Below are positions 25,497-34,366 of a stretch of DNA of 64,000 nt, in pieces. Below the pieces are notes generated by a model. It saw only the letters and a program-made list of their open reading frames with translations. It did not search any database and was not told the DNA's origin. How positions within the stretch are numbered: the stretch's first letter is position 1; each line of letters begins with the position of its first letter. The DNA comes from Flavobacterium ammonificans (GTDB lineage Bacteria; Bacteroidota; Bacteroidia; Flavobacteriales; Flavobacteriaceae): assembly GCF_020885975.1 (NCBI RefSeq), contig NZ_AP025183.1:1302001-1366000 (forward strand). Direction: 5' to 3'. The translations under genes were made by a program, and so were the position numbers.

Positions 25497-26075
25497 ATGT
25501 CGCATCAGCATTTTATTATTCATAAACCCTACGGCTATTTGAGCCAGTTTGTGTATGAATTAAAAAGAAAGAAACGACTTTTGGGAGAGTTATACCCATT
25601 TCCAAAAGGCACAATGGCTATCGGTCGTTTGGATGAAGATTCGGAAGGTTTATTATTGTTGACTACGGACGGCATGATGAGCGAAATCGTTCGTAGCAAG
25701 AAAGTGGAAAAAGAATATTATGTGCAAGTAGATGGTGTAATTCATCAAGAAGCGGTGGAACAATTGCAAAAAGGTGTTGAAATAGGATTTAACGGTAAAA
25801 AATACATCACTAAACCCTGCAAAGCCTATTTAATTGATGAAGTTCCTGCTTTTGGCGTAAGAGGAAAAAAAATTCGAGATGAACGTCACGGACCTACTTC
25901 TTGGGTTTCCATTACAATTAATGAAGGGAAGTTCAGACAGGTTCGTAAAATGACTGCTTGTGTAGGTTTTCCTACTTTGCGTTTAATACGTGTTCGTGTG
26001 GGAAATGTACATTTGAATGATTTACAAGCAGGCGAAGTTATTGAAGTAGCTGATTTTCAAATAGAAAATAAATAA
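25497..26075 (+). CDS. 23S rRNA pseudouridine synthase, RsuA/RluE type
   Basis: A 192-residue enzyme that isomerises uridine to pseudouridine in rRNA. The catalytic motif GRLDEDSEGLLLLTTDG holds the nucleophile Asp near residue 46. There is no N-terminal S4 domain, so it resembles RluE rather than RsuA or RluF. The C-terminal EGKFRQVRKM motif is conserved. trmL begins 5 bases after its stop, giving a two-gene RNA-modification operon. The exact rRNA position modified is not certain. Confidence 0.88.
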   Translation: MSHQHFIIHKPYGYLSQFVYELKRKKRLLGELYPFPKGTMAIGRLDEDSEGLLLLTTDGMMSEIVRSKKVEKEYYVQVDGVIHQEAVEQLQKGVEIGFNGKKYITKPCKAYLIDEVPAFGVRGKKIRDERHGPTSWVSITINEGKFRQVRKMTACVGFPTLRLIRVRVGNVHLNDLQAGEVIEVADFQIENK

Positions 26076-26079
26076 AGAT

Positions 26080-26535
26080 ATGTTAAACATCGTATTGGTA
26101 GAACCAGAAATACCAAATAATACTGGCAATATTGGCCGACTTTGTGTTGGAACAGAAAGTAAATTACATTTGATTCATCCCTTTGGATTTGTAATCAATG
26201 ACAAGAATTTAAAACGTTCGGGTTTGGATTATTGGGTCCATTTGGATGTCACTGAATATCAAAATGTAGACGAATGGCTGAATCAAATTCCAGATCGTTC
26301 TCGAGTATTTTTGATGAGTGCTCGTGCTTCAAAATCATATTTGGAAACTCAATTTCAAGATGGAGATTGGTTAGTGTTTGGTAAAGAAAGTGTGGGTTTA
26401 AGCGAAGAAGTTTTAAATCTGTTTGATAATCATTTAACCATTCCAATGTCATCATTAATTCGAAGTTTTAACGTCGCTAATTCGGTGGCTTTTGTTATTG
26501 GCGAAGCCAAAAGACAAATCGGTTTGAAGTCTTAA
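26080..26535 (+). CDS. trmL: tRNA (cytidine(34)-2'-O)-methyltransferase
   Basis: A 151-residue SPOUT methyltransferase that modifies the ribose at the wobble base of tRNA-Leu species. The N-terminal VEPEIPNNTGNIGRLC, middle VFGKESVGLSEEV and C-terminal SLIRSFNVANSVAFV form the trefoil-knot SAM site. The size and order match TrmL (YibK), with no extra RNA-binding domain. It is coupled to the upstream pseudouridine synthase gene. It converges with the ABC ATPase gene, 6 bases apart. Confidence 0.93.
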   Translation: MLNIVLVEPEIPNNTGNIGRLCVGTESKLHLIHPFGFVINDKNLKRSGLDYWVHLDVTEYQNVDEWLNQIPDRSRVFLMSARASKSYLETQFQDGDWLVFGKESVGLSEEVLNLFDNHLTIPMSSLIRSFNVANSVAFVIGEAKRQIGLKS

Positions 26536-26540
26536 AATTA

Positions 26541-27323
26541 TTATCCTTTGATAACGAATTTTCCTTTTTCGGCGTCAAAAAGAATATGTTCATCCTGAAA
26601 TAAGGTATTGAAACTTCCTTTCATTATCAAATTACAAGGTTGGTCTTGTACCACTGATTCAGGAGTCATAATAATCATTTCATCGCTCAATTGGATAGCC
26701 ATATCAATATCGTGAGTAGAAAACAAGATGGACTTTCCAGTTTCTTGAGTCAATTTTTTCAAGAGCTTCAAAAGTGTTACTTTATGTAATAAATCCAAGT
26801 GAGTAGTGGGTTCGTCTAAAACAATAAGCGGAGTATCTTGTGCCAATGCTCTTGCAATAAGTACAATTTGCAATTGCCCATCGCTAATTTCATCATGTTT
26901 TTTGTCAGCAAGATGAGTAATTTGTGTTAGTTCTAAAGCTTCCTTTACTTTTTCAATATCTTCTGAAGTAAGTTTGCCAATCCAATTCGTATACGGTTGT
27001 CTACCTAGAGCAACCAGTTCAAAAACTGTTAAATTACTTGGAGGTAATTTGTCGGTTAGTACCACACTTAAGTGTTGGGCTAAAGTCAAATTATCAATGG
27101 AATGAATGTCTTTATTTTCTAAAAGGACTTTCCCAGAAAGAGGTGATTGAATACCAATTAAGGTTCGCAAAAGGGTTGATTTTCCAATACCATTAGCCCC
27201 AATCAAAGCGGTTAATTTTCCTTTTTCTAGGGAAACAGAAACTTCTGATGCTACTGTCGTAGTTTCCTTTTTGTTGGAATAGCCTATGCTGATGTTAGAA
27301 GCGCTTAAAATAATATTTTTCAT
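26541..27323 (-). CDS. btuD: ABC transporter ATPase for cobalamin/iron-complex import
   Basis: The ATG at 27323 is chosen (260 residues, MKNIILSASNISIGYS). The longer ORF to 27404 runs into a repeat element and would add 27 unrelated residues. Walker A GANGIGKST, signature ISDGQLQIVLIARAL and Walker B PLIVLDEPTTHLD place it in the FecE/BtuD group. It pairs with the permease (28112-29143) and binding protein (29145-30287), but a 0.8-kb GxxExxY-plus-repeat segment separates it from them. Cobalamin as the substrate is inferred from the adjacent riboswitch-controlled receptor. Confidence 0.85.
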   Translation of the reverse strand: MKNIILSASNISIGYSNKKETTTVASEVSVSLEKGKLTALIGANGIGKSTLLRTLIGIQSPLSGKVLLENKDIHSIDNLTLAQHLSVVLTDKLPPSNLTVFELVALGRQPYTNWIGKLTSEDIEKVKEALELTQITHLADKKHDEISDGQLQIVLIARALAQDTPLIVLDEPTTHLDLLHKVTLLKLLKKLTQETGKSILFSTHDIDMAIQLSDEMIIMTPESVVQDQPCNLIMKGSFNTLFQDEHILFDAEKGKFVIKG

Positions 27324-27343
27324 TAGTTTTAGAAAGTTTTTTA

Positions 27344-27475
27344 CCACATAGAGACATAGACTTGATAGTTTTATATAGATGGAGTTAGACGTTTCACTCT
27401 TCACATAGCTTTGTAGAAAATAGTACTATTTCTATCCATTTTTTCTTTTATTTAATTACTTATGTTTCTATGTGG
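27344..27475 (-). repeat. Palindromic repeat element, copy 1
   Basis: A 132-base element with terminal inverted repeats CCACATAGAGACATAGA (27344-27360) and TATGTTTCTATGTGG (27461-27475). Inside are a GTTAGACGTTTCACTCTTC core, a CACATAG half-hairpin and the palindrome GAAAATAGTACTATTTCT. It lies between btuD and the GxxExxY gene. With copy 2 it forms a direct duplication with a 187-base period, counted from the shared AGAAAGTTTTTTACC at 27331 and 27518. Confidence 0.85.
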
Positions 27476-27530
27476 TAAAATTTAATTAATGCTCATTTAC
27501 TTTTTTTAATTATCATCAGAAAGTTTTTTA

Positions 27531-27663
27531 CCACATAGAGACATAGACTTGATAGTTTTATGAAGATGGAGTTAGACGTTTCACTCTTCACATAGCTATG
27601 TGAGAAATAGTACTATTTCTATCCATTCTTTTCTTTTATTTAATTACCTATGTTTCTATGTGG
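27531..27663 (-). repeat. Palindromic repeat element, copy 2
   Basis: Nearly identical to copy 1. It begins CCACATAGAGACATAGA at 27531 and ends with TATGTTTCTATGTGG at 27663. It contains the perfect palindromes CACATAGCTATGTG and GAAATAGTACTATTTC, so a transcript would fold into three stacked hairpins. It ends 20 bases from the stop of the GxxExxY gene. Confidence 0.85.
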
Positions 27664-27683
27664 TTAAATTTAATTTCACATTT

Positions 27684-28112
27684 TTAAAATTTAGGCAATG
27701 TTTTAAAATGTTCGTTAACAAAAGTAATTTGTCCCTCTTTAAAAAGGTTAAAACAATTAAAATTAATTAATATGCCTTTGGGTGAATGTAACAACTTCAT
27801 ATAAGTTAATAACTGCGCCTTATGTACTGCATTTATTTCATTTACTGATTTTAGTTCTACCACCAAGCAATTTTCTACATATAAATCACATTTATAATCG
27901 ATATTCAACGATTTATTTTTATAGACTACCGGAATATTCATTTCTGTAGAAAAACGTATATTTCTTGTTGATAATTCTTCAATTAAGCAGTGATGATAAA
28001 TATTTTCGAGCAACCCTCTTCCCATAGTTTTATGAACTTCAATTGCAGCACCTAAAACTTCATAAGTAAGTTCGTCCAAATATTTTTGAGAAATTATTTT
28101 AGCATTCTCCAT
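27684..28112 (-). CDS. GxxExxY family protein (PD-(D/E)XK-like)
   Basis: A 142-residue protein. The family motif is GLLENIY at residues 33-39. A nuclease-like core follows: D76 in the CDLYVEN strand, then E87-L-K89 (VVELKSV), and Q100 and Y104 in AQLLTYMK, the PD-(D/E)XK pattern. The biological role is unknown. It sits inside the cobalamin uptake operon: its ATG overlaps the btuC stop (TAATG), and two repeat elements separate it from btuD. It looks like a cassette inserted exactly at the btuC stop codon, since the function has no evident link to transport. Confidence 0.85.
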   Translation of the reverse strand: MENAKIISQKYLDELTYEVLGAAIEVHKTMGRGLLENIYHHCLIEELSTRNIRFSTEMNIPVVYKNKSLNIDYKCDLYVENCLVVELKSVNEINAVHKAQLLTYMKLLHSPKGILINFNCFNLFKEGQITFVNEHFKTLPKF

Positions 28113-29143
28113 TAGTTCATCATTTTACGTTTGCGGATGAGTAACCAAATTACAATTGGCGCACCTAAAATAGAAGTTATTGCATTGATAGGAATTACAA
28201 TTGCTGAGTTAGGTAATTGTGAAAGAGTATCACAAATCAACATAATCATAGCGCCAAATAGGACGGTACTCCAAAATAGAATTAGATGATTACTCGTTTG
28301 AAAAACTAGTTTAGCGATATGTGGTACAGCCAAACCAACGAAAGCTATTGGTCCAGCAAAAGCAGTGATACTTCCTGCCAAAATACTGGTAGCTAAGATG
28401 ATTATAAAGCGTGCTTTAGCATAATTCAATCCTAAACTTTTTGCATAATTTTCTCCTAAAAGCAAAGTGTTTAAAGGTTTGATACTAATCAAACTCAATA
28501 GTAATCCAATCAATACACAAATAGATAAAATAGCAATTGACGTCCAAGATAAATTGCCTAAAGTTCCTAAAGACCAGAAAGTGAATTTTTGCAATTGCTC
28601 AGCCGTACTAAAATAGGTGAGTGTACCCACCAAAGCGTTGGTTAAACTGCCAAACATTAATCCGACAATTAGAATTGCCATAGTGTCTCGCAAACGTTGG
28701 GCAACAGCCAAAACGGCTAACAAAACTAGGAAACTACCTAAGCTTGAAGCGATAACTATTCCGTAAGAAGAAAGTACCAATTCACTTGCAAAAGAAGGTA
28801 AAAATGCCGAACCTAATATCACTAATGCTACACCTAAACTAGCTCCCGAGCTCAGTCCGAGAACATAAGGCCCTGCTAGCGGATTGCGAAACAAAGTTTG
28901 CATTAAAAGGCCGCTAATCGATAATCCCATACCAACAAGGATTGCTACAATCGCTTTGGGTAAGCGGTAATCCATAATGATGTATTCCCAAGAAGATTTA
29001 CTTGCACCCGAACCAATTAAACTATTACACACCTCTTTTATGGGAATGGCAACGGCACCTACACTAATATCAATTAGAAATAGAAAAACCAATCCTATGC
29101 TCAGGAAAATAAAGAGTAACGTATTTCGTTTAGTTGTATTCAA
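28112..29143 (-). CDS. btuC: FecCD-family ABC permease (cobalamin uptake)
   Basis: A 343-residue inner-membrane permease with about ten helices. The FecCD signatures DYRLPKAIVAILVGMGLSISG, NPLAGPYVLGLSSGASLGVA and FAGPIAFVGLAVPHIAK are intact. It forms the channel with the BtuD-like ATPase and receives ligand from the binding protein encoded 1 base upstream. The assignment to cobalamin rather than haem or siderophore rests on the adjacent cobalamin riboswitch and TonB receptor. Confidence 0.88.
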   Translation of the reverse strand: MNTTKRNTLLFIFLSIGLVFLFLIDISVGAVAIPIKEVCNSLIGSGASKSSWEYIIMDYRLPKAIVAILVGMGLSISGLLMQTLFRNPLAGPYVLGLSSGASLGVALVILGSAFLPSFASELVLSSYGIVIASSLGSFLVLLAVLAVAQRLRDTMAILIVGLMFGSLTNALVGTLTYFSTAEQLQKFTFWSLGTLGNLSWTSIAILSICVLIGLLLSLISIKPLNTLLLGENYAKSLGLNYAKARFIIILATSILAGSITAFAGPIAFVGLAVPHIAKLVFQTSNHLILFWSTVLFGAMIMLICDTLSQLPNSAIVIPINAITSILGAPIVIWLLIRKRKMMN

Positions 29144-29144
29144 A

Positions 29145-30287
29145 TTAATTTAATTTCTCAAAAAAATACGGATGATGTTTTGGTAGCAGTTCAGGATGAA
29201 AAATAGCAATCAAATCTTTCAATACCCAATCCGGTCGGGTAGAAGACCATTCGAAAAACAAAATTCCACCTTTAGCGCCTTTGTGTAAAGCGTACGAATA
29301 TACTTTTTTATTTTTAAACGCGTCAAATTTCGCATAATGCGGATTGCTGTTATTCATCTCTTTTAGAGAAGTAAAATCACCTGGAGCAATCCAAAATTCT
29401 GCTTTTTGTGCTTTTTCGAGAATCGTTTCAAAAGGTAAAGTCAAACTTCCAGTCCCAGTTGTATTAGCCCATAAATAATTGGATTGCGCTTCTTTGAGAA
29501 ATAAAGCCATCCAACTTTCGCCTTGGGGAACAAACCATTGATCTTGATACATAGCACCACTCAAAACTGTAGGTTTTTGCTTTGCTTTTTGGGCCAAAGC
29601 CAAAGTGGTTTGGTATTCTTTTTCGATGGATGAAAAAATTGCCTTGGCTTTGGCATCCAAACCATACAAAGTACCAAAAAACTTGATCCATTCTGCTTTA
29701 CCTAGCGGAGATTGTTCATTCCAATCTCCATTTAAAAGTACTTTCAAACCACTCTTTTGTAAGTTATCCAAAGTTGGATTGCTGTTATTCAAACCGAAAC
29801 TCACAATAACCTCCGGAGCCATATCAATCAGTATTTCGGTGTTTAAGGTTTCATTGGTTCCTACTTCTTTCAAAAGTCCAGCGTCAATTCGCTTTCTGGT
29901 TTTTGCCGACGAAATAAAATCAGTACTGGGAAAACCTAACAAGGTATTCTCAACGCCTAATAATTCCAATGCTGGAATGTGTGTTGTAGAGGTAACTACT
30001 ATGGATTGGATGGGAACTGAAATTCGTGTGTATTGTTGTAAACTATCGGGAATACTGCCATTTTTTTCTTGTAAAATATAAGTAAATGGTGTTTTGGCAT
30101 CAGGCCAAGGACGTGTAATCTTAAGAATAGAATAGCCTTGGTAATGGTATATTTCTAATCCTTTAGCGTGCTGAATTTCATTTTTGGCAGTACTTTTTGA
30201 AACTACTGAATTGGCGCTATTTTGTTTGCATCCGCCAAGAAGCAGAATATACAAAAGGAAAATAAATTTTAAAAAAAATGATTTCAT
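29145..30287 (-). CDS. btuF: Periplasmic substrate-binding lipoprotein (BtuF-like)
   Basis: A 380-residue lipoprotein: signal peptide with lipobox LLGGC and lipidation Cys20. The two-lobed cluster A-II fold is indicated by the ISVPIQSIVVTSTTHIPALELLG region, TEILIDMAPEVIVSFG near residue 155 and the C-terminal LKDLIAIFHPELLP. It captures cobalamin (inferred) in the periplasm and delivers it to the permease. It is the first gene of the operon btuF-btuC-GxxExxY-btuD, with a good promoter just upstream and no riboswitch on its own strand. Confidence 0.87.
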   Translation of the reverse strand: MKSFFLKFIFLLYILLLGGCKQNSANSVVSKSTAKNEIQHAKGLEIYHYQGYSILKITRPWPDAKTPFTYILQEKNGSIPDSLQQYTRISVPIQSIVVTSTTHIPALELLGVENTLLGFPSTDFISSAKTRKRIDAGLLKEVGTNETLNTEILIDMAPEVIVSFGLNNSNPTLDNLQKSGLKVLLNGDWNEQSPLGKAEWIKFFGTLYGLDAKAKAIFSSIEKEYQTTLALAQKAKQKPTVLSGAMYQDQWFVPQGESWMALFLKEAQSNYLWANTTGTGSLTLPFETILEKAQKAEFWIAPGDFTSLKEMNNSNPHYAKFDAFKNKKVYSYALHKGAKGGILFFEWSSTRPDWVLKDLIAIFHPELLPKHHPYFFEKLN

Positions 30288-30307
30288 CGCTTTGATTACA
30301 AGATATG

Positions 30308-30340
30308 CAAAGGTAGGTGTAAACGGATTTAAAAATCAAA
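30308..30340 (-). promoter_or_regulatory. Promoter of the btuF operon
   Basis: On the minus strand TACCTTTG (30308-30315) is a TAnnTTTG -7 element, and TTTG (30337-30340) lies 21 bases upstream as the -33. The start codon is 20 bases downstream, leaving almost no leader and therefore no room for a riboswitch. Confidence 0.6.
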
Positions 30341-30367
30341 TTTAATTTTTTATCCCAATCTTAGTGG

Positions 30368-30375
30368 TATCTTTG
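30368..30375 (+). promoter_or_regulatory. -7 promoter element before the cobalamin riboswitch
   Basis: TATCTTTG matches TAnnTTTG and lies about 10 bases before the riboswitch begins, as expected for a transcript that starts with the aptamer. Confidence 0.5.
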
Positions 30376-30382
30376 CAATCGT

Positions 30383-30630
30383 ATTGAGGTTGCTTTTTGT
30401 TTTTCAAAATAGCATTAAAAGGGAAGTGAGTGATTGAAGATCGCTGATTAACGATTTTAGATAGAATCAACAACATCTGAAATTTAGAATTCAACAATCA
30501 AAATTCAAAAATCTTACGCTGTACCCGCAACTGTAAGCTAAAAAGCTTGTTGTTATCTACAAAACCATTGTTCGCTTTGCGAATGAGAAGGTGAACAACA
30601 AGACGCAAGCCAGGAGACCTGCCTATTACA
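30383..30630 (+). ncRNA. Cobalamin riboswitch
   Basis: The conserved blocks are in order: GAGGTTGC near 30385, AAAAGGGAAGTGAGTGA near 30417-30433, CGCTGTACCCGCAACTG near 30517-30533 and the B12 box AAGCCAGGAGACCTGCC at 30607-30623. A variable stem is formed by GCTTGTTGTT and AACAACAAGA. It lies in the 5' leader of the TonB receptor gene and should turn expression off when adenosylcobalamin is plentiful. About 100 bases separate it from the ATG. I see no clear terminator hairpin there, so control is probably translational. Confidence 0.93.
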
Positions 30631-30739
30631 TCGAGTATCAAACTTTCGGGAAAAAAGGTTTGGGTATGGGTAATTCTATGCTTTTCTCCCCATTATTAGT
30701 AAAGTAACAGTTCAGCTGTTGCAAAATGTTTAATGTATA

Positions 30740-32695
30740 ATGAACAAGAAAAACGTTCGGATTAGCGCATTGTTTGCGCTAGTATCTGCTTGTGCTTTTG
30801 CGCAAGAAAAAGAAAATGCTAACTCTCAAAACGAGTTACAAGAAGTAGTGGTATCTGATTCTAAATTTGCTTTAGCCAAAGAAAAATCAGGAAAGGTAAT
30901 TTCAAAAATTACAGCGGATGATTTAAAGAACAGACCGGGTCAAAGTATCGCTGCCGTTTTAAACACCGTTGCGGGACTAGAAATTAATGGCAATCAAAGT
31001 GTTGCTGGGAAAAATTTAGGCTATTACATTAGGGGAGGAAAAAACAATCAAGTTTTGATTTTAATTGATGGAATCCCTGTAAACGATGCGTCAGGAATAA
31101 ATATGGAATATGACTTGCGTTTGTTGCCAGTGGAGCAAGTAGAAAGCATTGAGATTATGAAAGGGGCAGCAAGCACGCTTTATGGTTCTGGTGCTGCTAC
31201 AGGAGTAATTTCTATTAAATTGAAGAAAGGGAGTAAGAAGTCTATTGCAGGAAATGCCTATCTAAATACTGGAACTAACGCAACAGCATCCTATCAAAGT
31301 CAAAAATTAGCTGATTTTAATCAAGGTTTTTCTTTACACGGATCAAGTAAAAAACTTACCTATTTCACTTCTTTAAATAGTACAGAAACAAAAGGAAAGT
31401 CTCAAATTGCTCCAACTAATTCGGATGATTTGTATGAAGATGATCCTTTTTCGCGTTTGAATTATTTAGCCAAAGTGGGTTATGCCGTAACCGATAAATT
31501 GTCATTTGATTTTTTTGGAAATTACGATCAAATCAAAAATGATTATGATGGCGGTTATGATAATACAGGAATGAGCGATACAGAACTAAATAAAACTAGT
31601 TCAAAGCAATTTCGTTTTGGATTTATGCCAAAGTTCCAATATGATAAGGGCGAATTCATTTTGAATTCTAGTTTAAATAGAATTATTCGTTCTTATAACG
31701 AGTTTGATCCGTATTCCAATACAGTAGGTTTTTCTGAATATGAATCTCGAACTGTAGTAGTTGATGGATATAATAAATACAAATTTACTCCAACTTTCTA
31801 TCTAGTTTCGGGTGTTCAATACCAGTTTCATGATGCTAATAGTAGTACTCCATTTGGAAACAGTGCTAGAGAGAATACCAAATTTAATATGATTGATCCC
31901 TACCTCACAGGAGTTTTGACAACCGCATCTGGATTTAATTTGAATATTGGGGCTCGATGGAATAGTCATAGTGAGTATGGTAATCAATTAGTCTATAATA
32001 TCAATCCTTCATTTGATTTTAAGTCTTTTCCGTTTAAGTTAGTAAGTTCCTTTAGTACTGCTTTTGTAACTCCAAGTTTATACCAATTGTATTCTCAATT
32101 TGGAAATAGAAATTTGACACCCGAAAAAAACAGCACAGTTGAAGCGGGGTTTGAAACGCATTTAGTAAACAAAAAAATACGATGGAATGTGATTGGATTT
32201 TACCGCGAACAAACTAATTCCATTGGGTTTTATTTTAATCCGAGTACTTTTGATTCCAATTATGTAAATATTGTTGGGCTGAATAGAGCCAAAGGAATTG
32301 AATCTGAATTCCAATTTATTGTAAGCAACTCCATCACATGGAATTGGAATTATACATTTACTTATGTAGACGAAGCCTTAAATCGATTAATTCCTAAAAA
32401 CAAAATCAATTCATCATTGGATTTTAAAATCTCAGATCGTTTTTATTGGAACATGAATTACCAATATGTGGATGCTAGAAAAGATGCTTTTTTTGATGGA
32501 AATACTTTTGCTTTAGCAAATGTTAATCTAGGTTCATATCAATTGCTACATACTTTAGCTCGATACGAATTAGTGAAAAATAGCTTGTCTGTTTTTGGTT
32601 CAGTGAATAATGTATTTAATGTAAATTTTGTAGAAAATATTGGATACAGCACTTTGGGAAGAAATTTCAAAGTAGGTTTCGTATTTAATTTTTAG
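30740..32695 (+). CDS. btuB: TonB-dependent outer-membrane receptor for cobalamin
   Basis: A 651-residue protein with a signal peptide ending near Ala-Gln at residue 22. The plug domain follows, with LQEVVVSDSKFA as TonB-box region, RPGQSIAAVLNTVAGLEI, GKNLGYYIRGG, VLILIDGIPVNDASG and EIMKGAASTLYGSGAATGVI. A 22-strand barrel ends in FKVGFVFNF with a terminal Phe. Control by a cobalamin riboswitch identifies the substrate as B12 or a related corrinoid. It is divergent from the btuF operon. Confidence 0.93.
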   Translation: MNKKNVRISALFALVSACAFAQEKENANSQNELQEVVVSDSKFALAKEKSGKVISKITADDLKNRPGQSIAAVLNTVAGLEINGNQSVAGKNLGYYIRGGKNNQVLILIDGIPVNDASGINMEYDLRLLPVEQVESIEIMKGAASTLYGSGAATGVISIKLKKGSKKSIAGNAYLNTGTNATASYQSQKLADFNQGFSLHGSSKKLTYFTSLNSTETKGKSQIAPTNSDDLYEDDPFSRLNYLAKVGYAVTDKLSFDFFGNYDQIKNDYDGGYDNTGMSDTELNKTSSKQFRFGFMPKFQYDKGEFILNSSLNRIIRSYNEFDPYSNTVGFSEYESRTVVVDGYNKYKFTPTFYLVSGVQYQFHDANSSTPFGNSARENTKFNMIDPYLTGVLTTASGFNLNIGARWNSHSEYGNQLVYNINPSFDFKSFPFKLVSSFSTAFVTPSLYQLYSQFGNRNLTPEKNSTVEAGFETHLVNKKIRWNVIGFYREQTNSIGFYFNPSTFDSNYVNIVGLNRAKGIESEFQFIVSNSITWNWNYTFTYVDEALNRLIPKNKINSSLDFKISDRFYWNMNYQYVDARKDAFFDGNTFALANVNLGSYQLLHTLARYELVKNSLSVFGSVNNVFNVNFVENIGYSTLGRNFKVGFVFNF

Positions 32696-32710
32696 GGATT
32701 AATTTTAATT

Positions 32711-32753
32711 AATAAAAAAAAGAGGCTTTCTATTTTTTAGAAAGCCTCTTTTG
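32711..32753. terminator. Bidirectional intrinsic terminator
   Basis: A perfect 15-bp stem, AAAAGAGGCTTTCTA (32718-32732) with TAGAAAGCCTCTTTT (32738-32752), around five T residues. It sits between the convergent btuB and S41 protease genes. Confidence 0.92.
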
Positions 32754-32767
32754 TACTGTATACCTTG

Positions 32768-34228
32768 CTAGTCTAATGCTTTTTGAAGACCTCTAGGTGC
32801 TTTGTCCAAATACATTTGGTTTCCAAATGGATTGCTAGATTTAGAATCTTTAAAAAACTCAAATTCTTTACCTGAACTTTGTGGGGTTAATTTTCCTGTA
32901 CCTGTAATTTTTGCAATTGCTAGTTTTAGTAAAGGTTCATTTTCATTTCCAAGAATGCCAAATGTACTAATGGTTTCTTTTAACTCATGTGTTGGTGCTA
33001 AGCCATTAAAATAATCGCCAAAACCTGCTGAGTTAACAATTTTTAATACTATAGGTTGCATGGCGTATTTGTGTTTTGGGTTTTTATTTTTTTCTGTAAA
33101 ATCTGGAGAATCATATAAAGTTACCGATCCAACATTTTTACCTGTAGTTGCATCTCCAATTTGTACGACATTTATATGAGGTTTTAAACCATTAATTACA
33201 AGTTCACTCGCAGAAGCGGACGATTTAGTAGTTAGAATATATACTTTTGTCATATTCACACTGTTAATAGGAGTAGAGCCAATTTTATCTGTAAAGAAAT
33301 TACTTAATCCATCTGGGTCATTTTTTTCAAAATAGTCGTTAATTTTAGGATTCCACTGTTGTTTTGCAAATACTTTACCTGTAAATTGCCCTGTAATCAT
33401 ACTGGCTAAATAGGTTGCAGTACGAACAGATCCTCCACTATTGTAGCGTAAATCCAGTACTAAATCTGTAATTCCTTGGGATTTGAATTCTCCGAATACA
33501 GTATTCAATTGTGAATCAAAATCAGCATAGAACCCATTGTACATTAAATAACCAATTTTTTTAGTTCCTACCGAAATTACTTTTTTGACTAAAATCGGAT
33601 TTTCAGTTAATGTAGTTTTTGTTAGTGATATAGTTTTGCCATTTGAAACAACAGTTGTTCCGTTAAATTCAGCCATATTTAAAACATAATTCTCATTTGA
33701 ACCAAATAACAAACTTTGGTAATTAGCTGTCGTTAATGGAGTACCATTAACGGCAGTAAACATATCACCTCTTTTTATATCTTTATTTGAAGCATCTGAA
33801 CCTTGAATGATATATCGAACAAAGCCAAATAACTCTGTAGTACTATTAGGTTTATAACTCAAGCCAAATTCTACACCATTGTTTTTTGATGTTCCTTGAA
33901 GCGATTGTTCTAAAGTAACATAATCATCTACCATCCAACTAAATCGATCAATAGTAGGGCTCACTCGCAGTGCATCAAACAATTCTTCGGGTACTTTGTA
34001 ATTGCTTAAAAATGCATCACGCTCCGATTGAGTTCTGAATCGGTTGTCAGCTAAATTAGGTACATCTGGTTGCCATAGATAGTATTGATTTAATCCTTTC
34101 CAAATAAAATTTTGAATAGAAACATCTTCTGGGGTACTAATTATTTCGTCATCTGCATCTTTTTGACAACTTTGAAATACAAAGAATGAAATAAATACTA
34201 AAATCGAAAGCTGAATAATTTTTTTCAT
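32768..34228 (-). CDS. S41-family peptidase lipoprotein (C-terminal processing protease type)
   Basis: A 486-residue lipoprotein with lipobox FQSC and lipidation Cys21. A PDZ-like segment lies at about residues 115-195 (ASNKDIKRGDMFTAVNGTPL). The S41 core follows, with LVLDLRYNSGG near residue 262 and the catalytic region TTKSSASASELVINGL near residue 335, where the nucleophilic Ser and general base are expected. It cleaves proteins in the periplasm or at the outer membrane; the target is unknown. It is monocistronic, ending at the shared terminator. Confidence 0.9.
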   Translation of the reverse strand: MKKIIQLSILVFISFFVFQSCQKDADDEIISTPEDVSIQNFIWKGLNQYYLWQPDVPNLADNRFRTQSERDAFLSNYKVPEELFDALRVSPTIDRFSWMVDDYVTLEQSLQGTSKNNGVEFGLSYKPNSTTELFGFVRYIIQGSDASNKDIKRGDMFTAVNGTPLTTANYQSLLFGSNENYVLNMAEFNGTTVVSNGKTISLTKTTLTENPILVKKVISVGTKKIGYLMYNGFYADFDSQLNTVFGEFKSQGITDLVLDLRYNSGGSVRTATYLASMITGQFTGKVFAKQQWNPKINDYFEKNDPDGLSNFFTDKIGSTPINSVNMTKVYILTTKSSASASELVINGLKPHINVVQIGDATTGKNVGSVTLYDSPDFTEKNKNPKHKYAMQPIVLKIVNSAGFGDYFNGLAPTHELKETISTFGILGNENEPLLKLAIAKITGTGKLTPQSSGKEFEFFKDSKSSNPFGNQMYLDKAPRGLQKALD

Positions 34229-34366
34229 AGTATGCTCGTGTAATTTGGGTTTGTCAAGTAAAAATACAAACTTTTGTTTTAGTTAGAACAAAAAAGTAGC
34301 GTATTATGTTTATTAAAATAACTTTTATCAATACATTTATGCGACTATTATAAAAGTAAGTAAATT

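Noticed and set aside
27324..27404. N-terminal extension of the BtuD-like ATPase
   Set aside because: The 27 residues come from the repeat element and flank and do not match ABC ATPases. ATG 27323 gives a standard start.
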